Origin: Acinetobacter rathckeae
GTDB taxonomy: Bacteria; Pseudomonadota; Gammaproteobacteria; Pseudomonadales; Moraxellaceae
Assembly (NCBI RefSeq): GCF_015627125.1
Contig: NZ_VTDO01000001.1
Span: 434,001 to 498,000 of the forward strand
Length of the DNA stretch: 64,000 nucleotides
Reading direction: 5' to 3'
In this document: positions 18,608-25,778 of the stretch, in pieces
How the letters are laid out: every line of letters begins with the position of its first letter
How positions within the stretch are numbered: position 1 is the stretch's first letter
Position numbers and translations under genes: made by a program
The notes under the pieces: model-generated
The model's database searches: none
Told to the model about the DNA's origin: nothing
The model's input: the letters and a program-made list of their open reading frames with translations, nothing else

Positions 18608-18938
18608 TATTTTCTCCGCCCGATCTGTTGTATGGACTGTGTCGGGTGCACAGTTTGATTTTGTTGTAATGGTTGTGTATTTTTAAAATAGAGTGAGGGG
18701 TGATGACGACCATCACCCCTCGGATTTATACAAACCAAGAGCAGATTGCAATTAGTGCGTAAAGGTTTATTTTTACTTTTAATTTAAAACCTGTCTTAGT
18801 TTGTAACGTCAATGAAAACATGGCATTTACCTTGTAATTCACTGGCGAGCGCTCACCAATTAAAGTCGGTGAATTTATATAGCGATTTGCCAACCGCTTG
18901 CCCTTAAAGTGTGCGCACACTGTCGGGGCGGCAGCTTC
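18608..18938. other. Intergenic region with several palindromes
   Basis: No convincing gene. It holds an 11-bp stem with a 5-base loop (GAGGGGTGATG/CATCACCCCTC, 18695-18721). A near-palindrome centred on GAGCGCTC (18843-18858) is framed by ATTCAC/GTGAAT arms. A perfect 14-bp palindrome AGTGTGCGCACACT lies at 18908-18921. These look like protein-binding sites or RNA hairpins. Confidence 0.5.
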
Positions 18939-19080
18939 CTATTAAAAACTGACATCCGTCCTACTCCCAGAGCAGTGTTTTTAATAGTTCACCTTTAGCG
19001 GAGTATCAATCCGCAATTCGAGATTGATGGTCTCGAATACCTTAAGCCTCAAGCATTCGTGTTTGGGGCTTATTTATTCA
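18939..19080 (+). ncRNA. Candidate structured small RNA
   Basis: Four consecutive stems in 140 bases: 11 bp (CTATTAAAAAC/GTTTTTAATAG), 5 bp (GCGGA/TCCGC), 8 bp (ATTCGAGA/TCTCGAAT) and 11 bp (19043-19072) followed by TTTATT. The last stem uses U-G pairs that exist only if the plus strand is transcribed, and its tail resembles a terminator. It lies beside the immunity genes and antisense to nothing annotated. Confidence 0.4.
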
Positions 19081-19292
19081 CCGAAAGCAACTAAACTGTT
19101 TCTACACATTTGCCTAGCTTTATCTTCTGCTGAAATATTTTCACTACTTAATCTTGGATAAGAGCCAATATCTTTATAGTATTGAATACCTTTATCAACG
19201 CATTGATAGTATTGGTTATTATAGTCATCACCATCATTGCTACTACATCCAGCTAAAACCAGTACAGCAACCCCTAAAGCTAAATTTTTCAT
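19074..19292 (-). CDS. Small prophage lipoprotein
   Basis: 72 residues starting MKNLALGVAVLVLAGCSSND, a lipoprotein signal with lipobox LAGC. The mature part has two further cysteines (YYQCVDKG and ARQMCRNS) that may pair. Start chosen at the ATG with GAGGG ribosome site. It is downstream of the repressor on the same strand, so it is probably expressed in the lysogen. Such small lipoproteins often act in superinfection exclusion, but that is inference. Confidence 0.6.
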   Translation of the reverse strand: MKNLALGVAVLVLAGCSSNDGDDYNNQYYQCVDKGIQYYKDIGSYPRLSSENISAEDKARQMCRNSLVAFGE

Positions 19293-19309
19293 AAACCCTC
19301 TGTTTCTTA

Positions 19310-19999
19310 TTACCAAGTATCTAAAGATGAGACTTGCCAAACCCATCCTACGATTTCAAATTCTTCTTCTTTTATCTGTTGTGCGCTCAATCTAACTTCA
19401 GGAAATTCGACAGCATTATCCGAGACAATCCTTACACCTCCTAGGGGAAGGTTGTATAGACGCTTAATCATAAATAAACCGCCATGACAGATTGCAAAAA
19501 CCTTTCCATCTTTTATAATTTTTTTACCCATATCGACATACACAGTATCTCCATTTTTAATAGTTGGAGACATAGACTCACCTGATGCATCTGCAGCAAA
19601 GGTTTCGCTGTGCTGTATCCCTAAATTGCGTAAGACTAGTTTTGTCAATCTTAGTTTGCTTGATTGGTTAGCCATAGCCTCACCAACCGAACCATGCCCA
19701 CAAGCAAATCTAAAGTCCTTAAAGTAAGGAACTTCAACCTCATCACTATCTAATGGCGTGTGCTCATCCCAAACACGAATGTTTTCCAAAGTAGGATTGC
19801 CCTTTACCCCATAAAGAATCCAACCCTCTGTTACTTTCAGGGTTTGAGCTAGAGCACCAATATGCTTTGCACTCGGTTTATTTGTGCCATTTACCCACCC
19901 TGAAATAGTAGCCCTGCCTGCACCAGTGCCTCTCAATAGGTCTGCCTGTGACAATCCGAGTTCTTGCATTTTTTGGTTAATTCTGTCAGCAACTTCCAT
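19310..19999 (-). CDS. CI-like phage repressor (HTH plus S24 LexA-like peptidase)
   Basis: 229 residues. The N-terminal helix-turn-helix is at about 17-40 (LSQADLLRGTGAGRATISGW). The C-terminal LexA-like self-cleavage domain has the nucleophile S142 in SGESMSP and the general-base K179 in MIKR. The scissile bond is likely Cys100-Gly101 (FACGHG), a UmuD-like variant of the usual Ala-Gly. RecA filament formed after DNA damage should trigger cleavage and induction. The start ATG at 19999 has a GAGG site; a longer frame to 20047 would cross operator DNA. It is divergent from the cro-like gene. Confidence 0.9.
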   Translation of the reverse strand: MEVADRINQKMQELGLSQADLLRGTGAGRATISGWVNGTNKPSAKHIGALAQTLKVTEGWILYGVKGNPTLENIRVWDEHTPLDSDEVEVPYFKDFRFACGHGSVGEAMANQSSKLRLTKLVLRNLGIQHSETFAADASGESMSPTIKNGDTVYVDMGKKIIKDGKVFAICHGGLFMIKRLYNLPLGGVRIVSDNAVEFPEVRLSAQQIKEEEFEIVGWVWQVSSLDTW

Positions 20000-20029
20000 G
20001 AAAGCCTCAATGTATAAATATGTATTTAT

Positions 20030-20104
20030 GTTCGGAATTATGAACAATTTAATTGACGATTACACGAACATGTGTTTCAATAAACCGAATATAATTGTTC
20101 GGTT
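20030..20104. promoter_or_regulatory. Immunity operators and divergent promoters
   Basis: Between the repressor and cro-like genes. GTTC-N8-GAAC is at 20030-20045. A perfect 7-bp inverted repeat, AACCGAA (20083-20089) and TTCGGTT (20098-20104), is further right. ACGAACATGTG near 20064 is a probable third site. TTGACG (20053-20058) with TTCAAT 17 bp downstream is a candidate rightward promoter. The same half-site recurs at 17981-18045. Confidence 0.65.
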
Positions 20105-20112
20105 AATAGAAT

Positions 20113-20301
20113 ATGAACGTAAGTGAATTAAGGGCGTTTTACAGAGTGAAAAATAACTCTCAATTAGCCCGAAAGATTGGTCGAGGCAGAACGACTATTT
20201 GTGATTGGGATAAATTTGGAATCCCAAACGGTGCACAAGCAATTCTACAAATCCAAACCAATGGCGCATTAAAAGCCGATCTGAAACAACAAGTAGCTTA
20301 A
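20113..20301 (+). CDS. Cro-like regulator
   Basis: 62 residues. The segment NNSQLARKIGRGRTTICDWDKFGIPNG matches the helix-turn-helix and wing of Cro/YdaS-type proteins. Position and orientation (first rightward gene, divergent from the repressor) are those of Cro, which would shut off repressor synthesis in the lytic cycle. No strong ribosome site is visible ahead of the ATG. Confidence 0.75.
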   Translation: MNVSELRAFYRVKNNSQLARKIGRGRTTICDWDKFGIPNGAQAILQIQTNGALKADLKQQVA

Positions 20302-20305
20302 ACCC

Positions 20306-20680
20306 ATGAATAAATTATCCACTGAATTATCTGCAAGAGCGAGAAATGAAGTTGCAAGAGTATTGCAAGCTCTTGCGTCATGTAATCAAGGGCAGATTGC
20401 AGAGCAGTTAGGACTTGATCCCAGTACTTTATCTCGCATGAAAAATGATAAGAAAACCAATGGTTTGACGGAAATTGAAAACTGTTTAGTCCTATTGGAC
20501 ATTCTTGGATATAAAACCGTAAACAAAAAATATCGAATGATTCGTGAAGAAAAACTGAATGCACTTTTTGTTATGGCTAAGGCTTGGATGGAGAGCAAGC
20601 AGTCAGTAGATGACTTTTTTCAAGATGATATTGAAGATTTTGGAATGGGTTTCGACCTTGGTTACAAAGAAAAAGCCTGA
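20306..20680 (+). CDS. CII-like transcriptional activator
   Basis: 124 residues. The segment CNQGQIAEQLGLDPSTLSRMKN (about 27-48) is the CII-type helix-turn-helix that favours lysogeny by activating repressor and integrase promoters. The second gene of the rightward operon is where CII belongs. The acidic C-terminal part (DDFFQDDIEDF) could be a protease-sensitive tail (inference). Confidence 0.75.
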   Translation: MNKLSTELSARARNEVARVLQALASCNQGQIAEQLGLDPSTLSRMKNDKKTNGLTEIENCLVLLDILGYKTVNKKYRMIREEKLNALFVMAKAWMESKQSVDDFFQDDIEDFGMGFDLGYKEKA

Positions 20681-20699
20681 TCGTCGACATCAGGCTTTT
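20671..20699 (+). terminator. Terminator overlapping the end of the CII-like gene
   Basis: AAGCCTGAT and ATCAGGCTT pair across CGTCGAC, followed by TTT. Its left arm contains the CII-like stop codon. It would limit early readthrough into the replication genes unless transcription is antiterminated. Confidence 0.65.
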
Positions 20700-20727
20700 A
20701 TGTTCACTAATTAAAGGAAAATGAACA

Positions 20728-21393
20728 ATGAATATGATTGCACAGTTTAACCAAAAAGAAAACAGCATGACGAGTTTGGAAATTGCTGAACTTGTTAGCA
20801 AGCGCCACGACAATGTGAAACGTCTTATTGAAAAGTTAGCAGAACAAAGTGTTATAGCGCTTCCTCAAATTGAGGAAACGTCTTTTTTAGACTCAATTGG
20901 TAGAAATCAAAAAACCAACTCATTTGTATTCACAGGTGAACAAGGAAAGTTAGACAGCATCACCGTTGTCGCACAGCTTTGCCCTGAATTTACAGCAGCA
21001 CTTGTAAAACGTTGGTATGAACTAGAAAACCAGCAACAACTCCCACAGTCATTTGCTGAAGCACTTCAACTTGCAGCAGACCAAGCGAAGCAACTTGAAC
21101 TGCAAGCACCTAAAGTTAATTTCTATGACCAACTGGCAGATCGTACCACTTTGATGAATGCCACACAGGTCGGTCAAAAGATTGGTATGTCAGCCCAAAA
21201 GCTTAACAAGATTTTAGATAGCCTAAATGTATACAGCCATGCCGTGAAGCGTGGTCGTGTATTTAAGCAATGGTTTATAGACCAAGACTTAGGAGAGCTG
21301 AAAGAGACAGATTTGGGCTACTCACAAGCAATGTTCACAACAAAAGGTGAGCAATGGGTATTTGAGCAATTAACGAATGAGGGGCTTATCTAA
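20728..21393 (+). CDS. Rha-family/KilAC-type phage regulatory protein
   Basis: 221 residues. The N-terminal part (MTSLEIAELVSKRHDNVKRLIE) is the Rha/Ant type DNA-binding region. The C-terminal part from about 125 (RTTLMNATQVGQKIGMSAQKLNKIL, ending TKGEQWVFEQL) is the KilAC antirepressor domain. Proteins of this make-up modulate lysogeny or counter repressors. Ribosome site AAGGA. The next ATG begins within its stop codon. Confidence 0.8.
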   Translation: MNMIAQFNQKENSMTSLEIAELVSKRHDNVKRLIEKLAEQSVIALPQIEETSFLDSIGRNQKTNSFVFTGEQGKLDSITVVAQLCPEFTAALVKRWYELENQQQLPQSFAEALQLAADQAKQLELQAPKVNFYDQLADRTTLMNATQVGQKIGMSAQKLNKILDSLNVYSHAVKRGRVFKQWFIDQDLGELKETDLGYSQAMFTTKGEQWVFEQLTNEGLI

Positions 21394-21689
21394 TGAGTAT
21401 CTCTATTACAAAAGAAGTTGAAGTTAGCACTTACGCCGATGTCGATGTTGAGATAGAAGTTTCTGATGTGTGTAAATTCATTAGCCTTGCTGAAAAAGAG
21501 GAAATCAATGAATTGCAAGAAGCTATTAACAAGCGTGACATTTGCGATATTGCCCCTTTAGTTGAATTTGACGCAAACACAATTCGCCATCTGGTAGAGC
21601 GTGCAAATATCTTTGGTCTTGACGACATGATGGATTCACTAGGCAGAGAAGCTGAGCGTATAGGCTTAATTTTACAGGTGGGCAAATAA
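21393..21689 (+). CDS. Hypothetical acidic phage protein
   Basis: 98 residues, very acidic at the N terminus (EVEVSTYADVDVEIEVSDV). It overlaps both neighbours by one base (TAATG type), which indicates tight coupling with the antirepressor-like and initiator genes. No family recognised. Confidence 0.55.
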   Translation: MSISITKEVEVSTYADVDVEIEVSDVCKFISLAEKEEINELQEAINKRDICDIAPLVEFDANTIRHLVERANIFGLDDMMDSLGREAERIGLILQVGK

Positions 21690-22570
21690 TGAGTTCAATG
21701 AACATTCAACTGATGGCCCTTGTTGACACACTCAATGAACGTCCTATCGCATTCAATAAACACTATGTAGACCTTGGCTGTGGCATCACAGGGGCATTGA
21801 TGTTGTCTCAACTGGTGTACTGGACAAAGAAGACAAATAACGCCAATGGCTGGATTTACAAGACAGGTGTAGAGTGGACCGAAGAAACAGGCTTATCTCG
21901 TCGTGAGCAGGAAACGGCACGTAATAAACTTAAGGAATTAGGCTTCATCACAGAGCATAAACACGGTGTTCCATGTAAGGTGTTTTTCAAGGTTGAATAC
22001 GAAGTTTTATACCAAGCATTAATCAATTTGGCACAAGAAAAACCATGTGCGAAACGTACAAACAAGTCTGCACAAAACAGCCAAACTAGTTTGCACGAAA
22101 CCGACAAGCTAGTTTGCACGAAAGCGCCAAACTGTGATGGCGGAATCCGCCAAACTAATACAGAGAGTACTACAGAGAGTACTACAGAGAGTACTACAGA
22201 TATTAAGAGCGTAGGGCACACACGCAAAACCAAACCTTCAAAATTCTCATTTGAAAAATCACTTTTGAAACTCGGAGCAAACAAACAATTCGTATCTGAG
22301 TTCATGCAAGTACGAAAAGCGAAACATGCAGTCGATTCACAAACCGCATTAAATCGTTTTATCTCCGAACAACAAAAATCAGATCAATCACTCGATGCAG
22401 TCCTAGAGCTTTGCATTGTGAACTCATGGAAAAGTTTTAACTCAAACTGGGATTCAGTGAAGCCAAAGCAGAACAACACTTCAAAACAACCACAGCCATC
22501 AACACGTTGGTCTGAAATCCAAGAGTTAGTTCAAAAAGAGGAGCAGGGCGATGAACACTATGGTTTCTAA
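21689..22570 (+). CDS. O-like replication initiator
   Basis: 293 residues. The N-terminal 100 residues form a winged-helix replisome-organiser domain (GALMLSQLVYWTKKTNN, TGLSRREQETARNKLKELGFI). A low-complexity linker carries TESTTESTTESTT, and a C-terminal domain presumably contacts the helicase loader. As in lambda O, the gene itself contains the probable origin: repeated 23-bp-spaced iterons, a 7-bp inverted repeat and a triplicated 12-mer. The P-like gene follows with a 20-bp overlap. Confidence 0.8.
   Translation: MSSMNIQLMALVDTLNERPIAFNKHYVDLGCGITGALMLSQLVYWTKKTNNANGWIYKTGVEWTEETGLSRREQETARNKLKELGFITEHKHGVPCKVFFKVEYEVLYQALINLAQEKPCAKRTNKSAQNSQTSLHETDKLVCTKAPNCDGGIRQTNTESTTESTTESTTDIKSVGHTRKTKPSKFSFEKSLLKLGANKQFVSEFMQVRKAKHAVDSQTALNRFISEQQKSDQSLDAVLELCIVNSWKSFNSNWDSVKPKQNNTSKQPQPSTRWSEIQELVQKEEQGDEHYGF
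22063..22123 (+). repeat. Candidate replication-origin iterons
   Basis: CTAGTTTGCACGAAA occurs exactly at 22086-22100 and 22109-22123. A 12/15 match lies at 22063-22077, and a weak fourth one at 22040-22054. All start exactly 23 bp apart. They lie inside the O-like gene, as lambda ori does. Confidence 0.7.
22138..22152. repeat. Inverted repeat beside the iterons
   Basis: TGGCGGA and TCCGCCA around a single A. It lies between the iterons and the tandem 12-mers, a possible structural element of the origin. Confidence 0.55.
22161..22196 (+). repeat. Tandem 12-bp repeat, three copies
   Basis: CAGAGAGTACTA three times in a row without mismatch, encoding repeated TES-T units in the linker of the O-like protein. 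Copy number could vary by slippage without breaking the frame. Confidence 0.9.
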
Positions 22571-23282
22571 TCTCACGAATACTCAAGCTGAAATACAACC
22601 AGTGAAATCAGCTCAACTGGTTGCTGTCTTCAAATCTATCGTACCTCGCTCATTTGAAAAAACATTTGATGGTATGCCAACAGAAGCGATTAACACTGCA
22701 ATGAAAATCTGCATTGATGGTCTAACACGAGATCAAATCAATCTAGGTCTAGCTCAAGTACGTGATAACGGTTTTTGTCCAGACTTAGCAATGTTTCGCA
22801 AATGGTGTTTGGGAGTTGTTGGCTTTGGTACTGAACAACAAAGAGCGATTGATTCATTCAAGGGTCGCAATGCTGCACTTGCAAACATTGTGAAATGGCG
22901 TGGCAATGAAAATACAAAAATCACCACAGCAGAGCGTGAAGCGTATGTGAGATCAATTGAGTTGTTTCAAGTCTTAAATACTGCAAACAATTACGAGAGA
23001 TCGGCTTATTACGCTTATGAGGCATTTAAAGAGAATTACATGGACGTAGTTAAGGAATTTGTAGAACAAGGGCTTACACAAGAGATTTGGAAGAAACCTG
23101 ATGTGATTGAGCCACCAGTGAGATTACCTGGCAAGCCTGAATCAAAACTAGATCAACATACACCAGAACAAGAGAAATGGCTCAAGGCTAAAACTAAGGA
23201 GTTGGTTGATACAGGGCTGTCATACCCAGTAGCAATGTTTAAGGCGATGTCGGAAATGCGTGAAATGGGGAAAGTGGCATGA
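22551..23282 (+). CDS. P-like helicase loader
   Basis: 243 residues. The N-terminal segment (SAQLVAVFKSIVPRSFEKTF) and the middle (FCPDLAMFRKWCLGV) match lambda P-type replication proteins, which bring the host DnaB helicase to O bound at the origin. Ribosome site GAGGAG, overlapping the end of the O-like gene by 20 bp. Confidence 0.75.
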   Translation: MNTMVSNLTNTQAEIQPVKSAQLVAVFKSIVPRSFEKTFDGMPTEAINTAMKICIDGLTRDQINLGLAQVRDNGFCPDLAMFRKWCLGVVGFGTEQQRAIDSFKGRNAALANIVKWRGNENTKITTAEREAYVRSIELFQVLNTANNYERSAYYAYEAFKENYMDVVKEFVEQGLTQEIWKKPDVIEPPVRLPGKPESKLDQHTPEQEKWLKAKTKELVDTGLSYPVAMFKAMSEMREMGKVA

Positions 23283-23509
23283 AGCTAAAAACAAAAATGC
23301 GATCAAACAGAAGATGCAGACACCAACGAAGTATGTACGCAATGCGTAAAGATAAAGACAGACCTGAAGGTGCTACACACTTTGATCCAAGGCACAACGT
23401 GTACTACAAACAAGAAAATGGTCAGTGGTTCTATTTTGAAAATGGTTGGGGTGAGTCTTGGGAGAAAGTCATGGGCAAAGTTGATCTTGAACTTGAGGTG
23501 TTGGTATGA
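23279..23509 (+). CDS. Hypothetical basic phage protein
   Basis: 76 residues. The N terminus is strongly basic (KLKTKMRSNRRCRHQRSMY), followed by an aromatic stretch (YYKQENGQWFYFENGWGESW). It is coupled to its neighbours by 4-bp ATGA overlaps on both sides. Nucleic-acid binding is plausible from composition only. Confidence 0.5.
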   Translation: MKLKTKMRSNRRCRHQRSMYAMRKDKDRPEGATHFDPRHNVYYKQENGQWFYFENGWGESWEKVMGKVDLELEVLV

Positions 23510-23802
23510 AAGCGAATGAATACATAAAAAAGTATGGGATAGATGAAGCACGCAAGTTTTTGGAAGTGCCTAGCTACTCAATTGATCAATTAATGATGCT
23601 TAAGTCGGGAGTAGATGTTAGGGAAATTGAAAGGCTTGTTGAATCGCATGATTTACTCGATGAAATAGACGGTATTGATGGTGCGAGAGATCGTATTTAT
23701 ATCTGTGAAATTGATGATTGTACGTCATTTTCATTAGGTGGTTATGTCTATGAAATTAGTCAGGTTAAGCAAGCCATCGCTGATGTGGAGAGCTGTCAAT
23801 GA
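23506..23802 (+). CDS. Hypothetical phage protein
   Basis: 98 residues, acidic, with no recognised motif. It is part of a chain of four small genes linked by ATGA overlaps in the early rightward operon. Confidence 0.5.
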   Translation: MKANEYIKKYGIDEARKFLEVPSYSIDQLMMLKSGVDVREIERLVESHDLLDEIDGIDGARDRIYICEIDDCTSFSLGGYVYEISQVKQAIADVESCQ

Positions 23803-23996
23803 GTGAATTTAAGGTGGGTGATTACTTAGTTTTTAATGATATCAATAAGCATAGGGGTGTAATCGTGAAACTTGAAGACATACAGCTTAAAAAAGTATTT
23901 GTTCCCTCTATAAGAGTACATGGATATTTACTAGATTTGAGCGATGTAAGACACGCCACCCCAGAAGAAATCAAAGCAGGGAGACGGTTGCCATGA
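23799..23996 (+). CDS. Small hypothetical phage protein (SH3-like start)
   Basis: 65 residues. The beginning SEFKVGDYLVFNDINKHRGVIVKLED looks like a small SH3/Tudor-like beta-barrel as seen in many phage-borne DNA-associated proteins. The role is unknown. ATGA overlaps on both sides. Confidence 0.5.
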   Translation: MSEFKVGDYLVFNDINKHRGVIVKLEDIQLKKVFVPSIRVHGYLLDLSDVRHATPEEIKAGRRLP

Positions 23997-24361
23997 TTAA
24001 ACATGACCTAAAACGCCCCAGAGCAACTAAATTTAAAAGCAAAAAAACTAATGTTGATGGTTTGAAGTTCGACAGCAAGAAAGAGGCACTACGTTATAAA
24101 ACATTACGTGACATGCAAGAGTACGGAATAATCAGTGAGCTTGAATGCCAAGTGCCATTTGTACTTGCAGAGGGCGTAAAGTTTCAATGTGAAGCACGTA
24201 AGAAGCCTGCATTACGCTATGTTTCAGATTTCACATACAAGCATGACGGGAAGCTAGTTGTTGAAGATGTGAAGTCAAGTCATACACGCTCATTGCCAGC
24301 TTACAGAATTAAAAAACACTTGATGATGACAGTACACGGCATAGAGATTAACGAAATTTAA
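23993..24361 (+). CDS. DUF1064-family PD-(D/E)XK nuclease-like protein
   Basis: 122 residues. KKTNVDGLKFDSKKEALRY at the start and the core YVSDFTY...LVVEDVKSS show the D-x(n)-E-x-K arrangement of PD-(D/E)XK nucleases and fit the DUF1064 family. In phages it often takes the place of a Holliday-junction resolvase such as RusA in this part of the genome, so a structure-specific endonuclease role is likely. It overlaps the preceding gene by 4 bp. Confidence 0.75.
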   Translation: MIKHDLKRPRATKFKSKKTNVDGLKFDSKKEALRYKTLRDMQEYGIISELECQVPFVLAEGVKFQCEARKKPALRYVSDFTYKHDGKLVVEDVKSSHTRSLPAYRIKKHLMMTVHGIEINEI

Positions 24362-24370
24362 GGGGTAGTT

Positions 24371-24610
24371 GTGGAAGATCATGACTGGATGTTTTATTCA
24401 AAAGGTACTTATTACTTGTTTGAACATTGGCAAATAGATAAAGGAAACATCTATAGCAAAGCAAAATATGACAGCAAAGAACAGTTTTTATTAGGTGCTG
24501 GCAAACTACTAAATACAGAACAAATTGATCAACTAGATCAGGGTGAAAGTATTTATCTAGAACAAGAAGATGGCACAACTTATTTTTTTAAGTATATAGA
24601 TTTGAAGTAG
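24371..24610 (+). CDS. Hypothetical phage protein
   Basis: 79 residues starting at a GTG with a good AAGGGG ribosome site. Acidic, with aromatic residues (WMFYSKGTYYLFEHW). No family recognised. It precedes the Q-like gene. Confidence 0.45.
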   Translation: MEDHDWMFYSKGTYYLFEHWQIDKGNIYSKAKYDSKEQFLLGAGKLLNTEQIDQLDQGESIYLEQEDGTTYFFKYIDLK

Positions 24611-24619
24611 GGGTTAAAG

Positions 24620-25117
24620 ATGAGTGCAGTGACTGAACGACATATTATGCAAGTGATGGATTGGACTAAGTACAGTCTTGAAGAGTGGTTATATCAATTT
24701 GGAGCATGGCAATATTCGAGTTCAGGCACTTGTGGTAAAAGCATCAATCCAATTGCTGTGGCGATGGATCAGGCAGTAGTGAAGCGTAAGAAGTTTAAAC
24801 TTGATTTCAACAAGCAAAGACAAGTGATTGCTGATTATTTAACGAGTGACGCTGGAGAGCCCAAAGCAAGGGCAACTAAATATACATGTCAAATCACAGA
24901 TGATGAAGCTAGAGCAGTACAGCGTCTTATCTTAGACATGATGGGTAGATCAGAAGTACTTGATGAATGGCTTGATGCAGTGATTGATCGGTATTTCTAT
25001 GGCAATTCATGGGCGGAAATCGCAGTGGATAAAACTGTAAATGATGCTAGACAAGATGTTAAGTGTGGTTTGGCCGCTTTACATGTTCGTTATCCATTTA
25101 TCCCATTCGGCAGTTGA
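24620..25117 (+). CDS. Q-like antitermination protein
   Basis: 165 residues. MDWTKYSLEEWLYQFGAW at the start is followed by a C-terminal RYFYGNSWAEIAVDKTVNDARQ segment, which reads as a sigma-like helix-turn-helix typical of Q-type proteins. Position is decisive. It is the last early gene, its stop overlaps the -35 box of a strong promoter, and a terminator follows about 40 bases after the start of that transcript. It would let RNA polymerase run through the many terminators of the late operon. Confidence 0.75.
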   Translation: MSAVTERHIMQVMDWTKYSLEEWLYQFGAWQYSSSGTCGKSINPIAVAMDQAVVKRKKFKLDFNKQRQVIADYLTSDAGEPKARATKYTCQITDDEARAVQRLILDMMGRSEVLDEWLDAVIDRYFYGNSWAEIAVDKTVNDARQDVKCGLAALHVRYPFIPFGS

Positions 25118-25142
25118 CCTTGCGCAAAGCAACTGCTATATT
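25114..25142 (+). promoter_or_regulatory. Late promoter (pR'-like)
   Basis: TTGACC (25114-25119), a 17-bp spacer and TATATT (25137-25142). Transcription should start near 25149, exactly where a hairpin AGTGGA/TCCACT (25151-25177) begins. The -35 box overlaps the Q-like stop codon. Confidence 0.75.
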
Positions 25143-25161
25143 CGTGTTACAGTGGACGAAG

Positions 25162-25407
25162 TTATAAGTAATCCACTCGATTAATAAGCCTAACATTTAA
25201 TTGTTGGGCTTTTTTATTGCCTGTAGATTGACCACCTACAGAACATGCCATCGAGTAAAAAAAACCAAAACTAGGGCTATTGGTATGCCCGACTATAAAA
25301 GGAACGAAAGCAAGTAAAGTTAGCCATGCATGTAGGGCGGATGTGATTGTGAGTAGCGGTGTATTAGCATTTGGCCGAGCTAATATGTCGAAATCTAAGG
25401 CCACCAA
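25162..25407 (-). CDS. Possible small Ash/Icd-like protein, doubtful
   Basis: An 81-codon frame with no ATG (TTG 25407 or GTG 25404), four bases after the stop of the membrane-protein gene at 25412. It contains FGFFYSMACSVGGQSTGNKK, a phrase reminiscent of the small Ash/Icd-like prophage proteins. No ribosome site is visible. The last third reads through the terminator hairpin on the opposite strand. It may be a real conserved moron or a conserved non-coding leader. Confidence 0.3.
   Translation of the reverse strand: MVALDFDILARPNANTPLLTITSALHAWLTLLAFVPFIVGHTNSPSFGFFYSMACSVGGQSTGNKKAQQLNVRLINRVDYL
25186..25216 (+). terminator. Late leader terminator (tR'-like)
   Basis: AAGCCTAAC and GTTGGGCTT with one U-G pair that exists only in plus-strand RNA, followed by TTTTTT. 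It would end the late transcript after roughly 65 nt in the absence of Q. Confidence 0.8.
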
Positions 25408-25411
25408 ATTT

Positions 25412-25699
25412 TTAGATAGAGTGTTCTATATATTTGTAATATAAAAATACAGCAGAAATCGTTCCAACTATAGTTAACAATATTGATAAAACTCTTAAAA
25501 CAGCTTCTTTATCCATGCGACTAAAGTCACTCATAGATGGGATTGTCGCTCCAGTGTCTAAGGTGAAGATGATTAATATTGCTATTAGAATAAAGCGCAA
25601 AATTTGCCATATAACATAAAGAGGTATGTAAATTAATTTTGCCAAACCTCTTAAGATTGGATATAGAAATTCTTTAAATTGATCAGACGTATTGGACAT
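25412..25699 (-). CDS. Small membrane protein (accessory gene)
   Basis: 95 residues with two or three hydrophobic segments (YIPLYVIWQILRFILIAILIIF and VLSILLTIVGTISAVFLYYKY). It runs against the late operon, which is typical of a lysogenic-conversion gene with its own promoter. Ribosome site is weak. Function unknown. Membrane-based exclusion of other phages is one possibility. Confidence 0.5.
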   Translation of the reverse strand: MSNTSDQFKEFLYPILRGLAKLIYIPLYVIWQILRFILIAILIIFTLDTGATIPSMSDFSRMDKEAVLRVLSILLTIVGTISAVFLYYKYIEHSI

Positions 25700-25732
25700 T
25701 ACATTTAAAATTTAACTAAGTTTTAAGAACTA

Positions 25733-25763
25733 TACCGCACACAGAAATGTTGTGCGGTTTTTT
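25733..25763 (+). terminator. Second late-leader terminator
   Basis: ACCGCAC and GTGCGGT stem followed by TTTTTT, about 580 bp into the late transcript and directly before the zinc-finger gene. Confidence 0.75.
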
Positions 25764-25778
25764 ATTGAGCAAAGCAAC

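Noticed and set aside
18726..18920. Minus-strand 64-codon reading frame
   Set aside because: No ribosome site, and it crosses the palindrome cluster. Composition and context fit non-coding control DNA better.
22161..22196. Three 12-bp repeats as a CRISPR-like array
   Set aside because: Repeats are contiguous, without spacers, and in frame within a protein linker. No cas genes are in the window.
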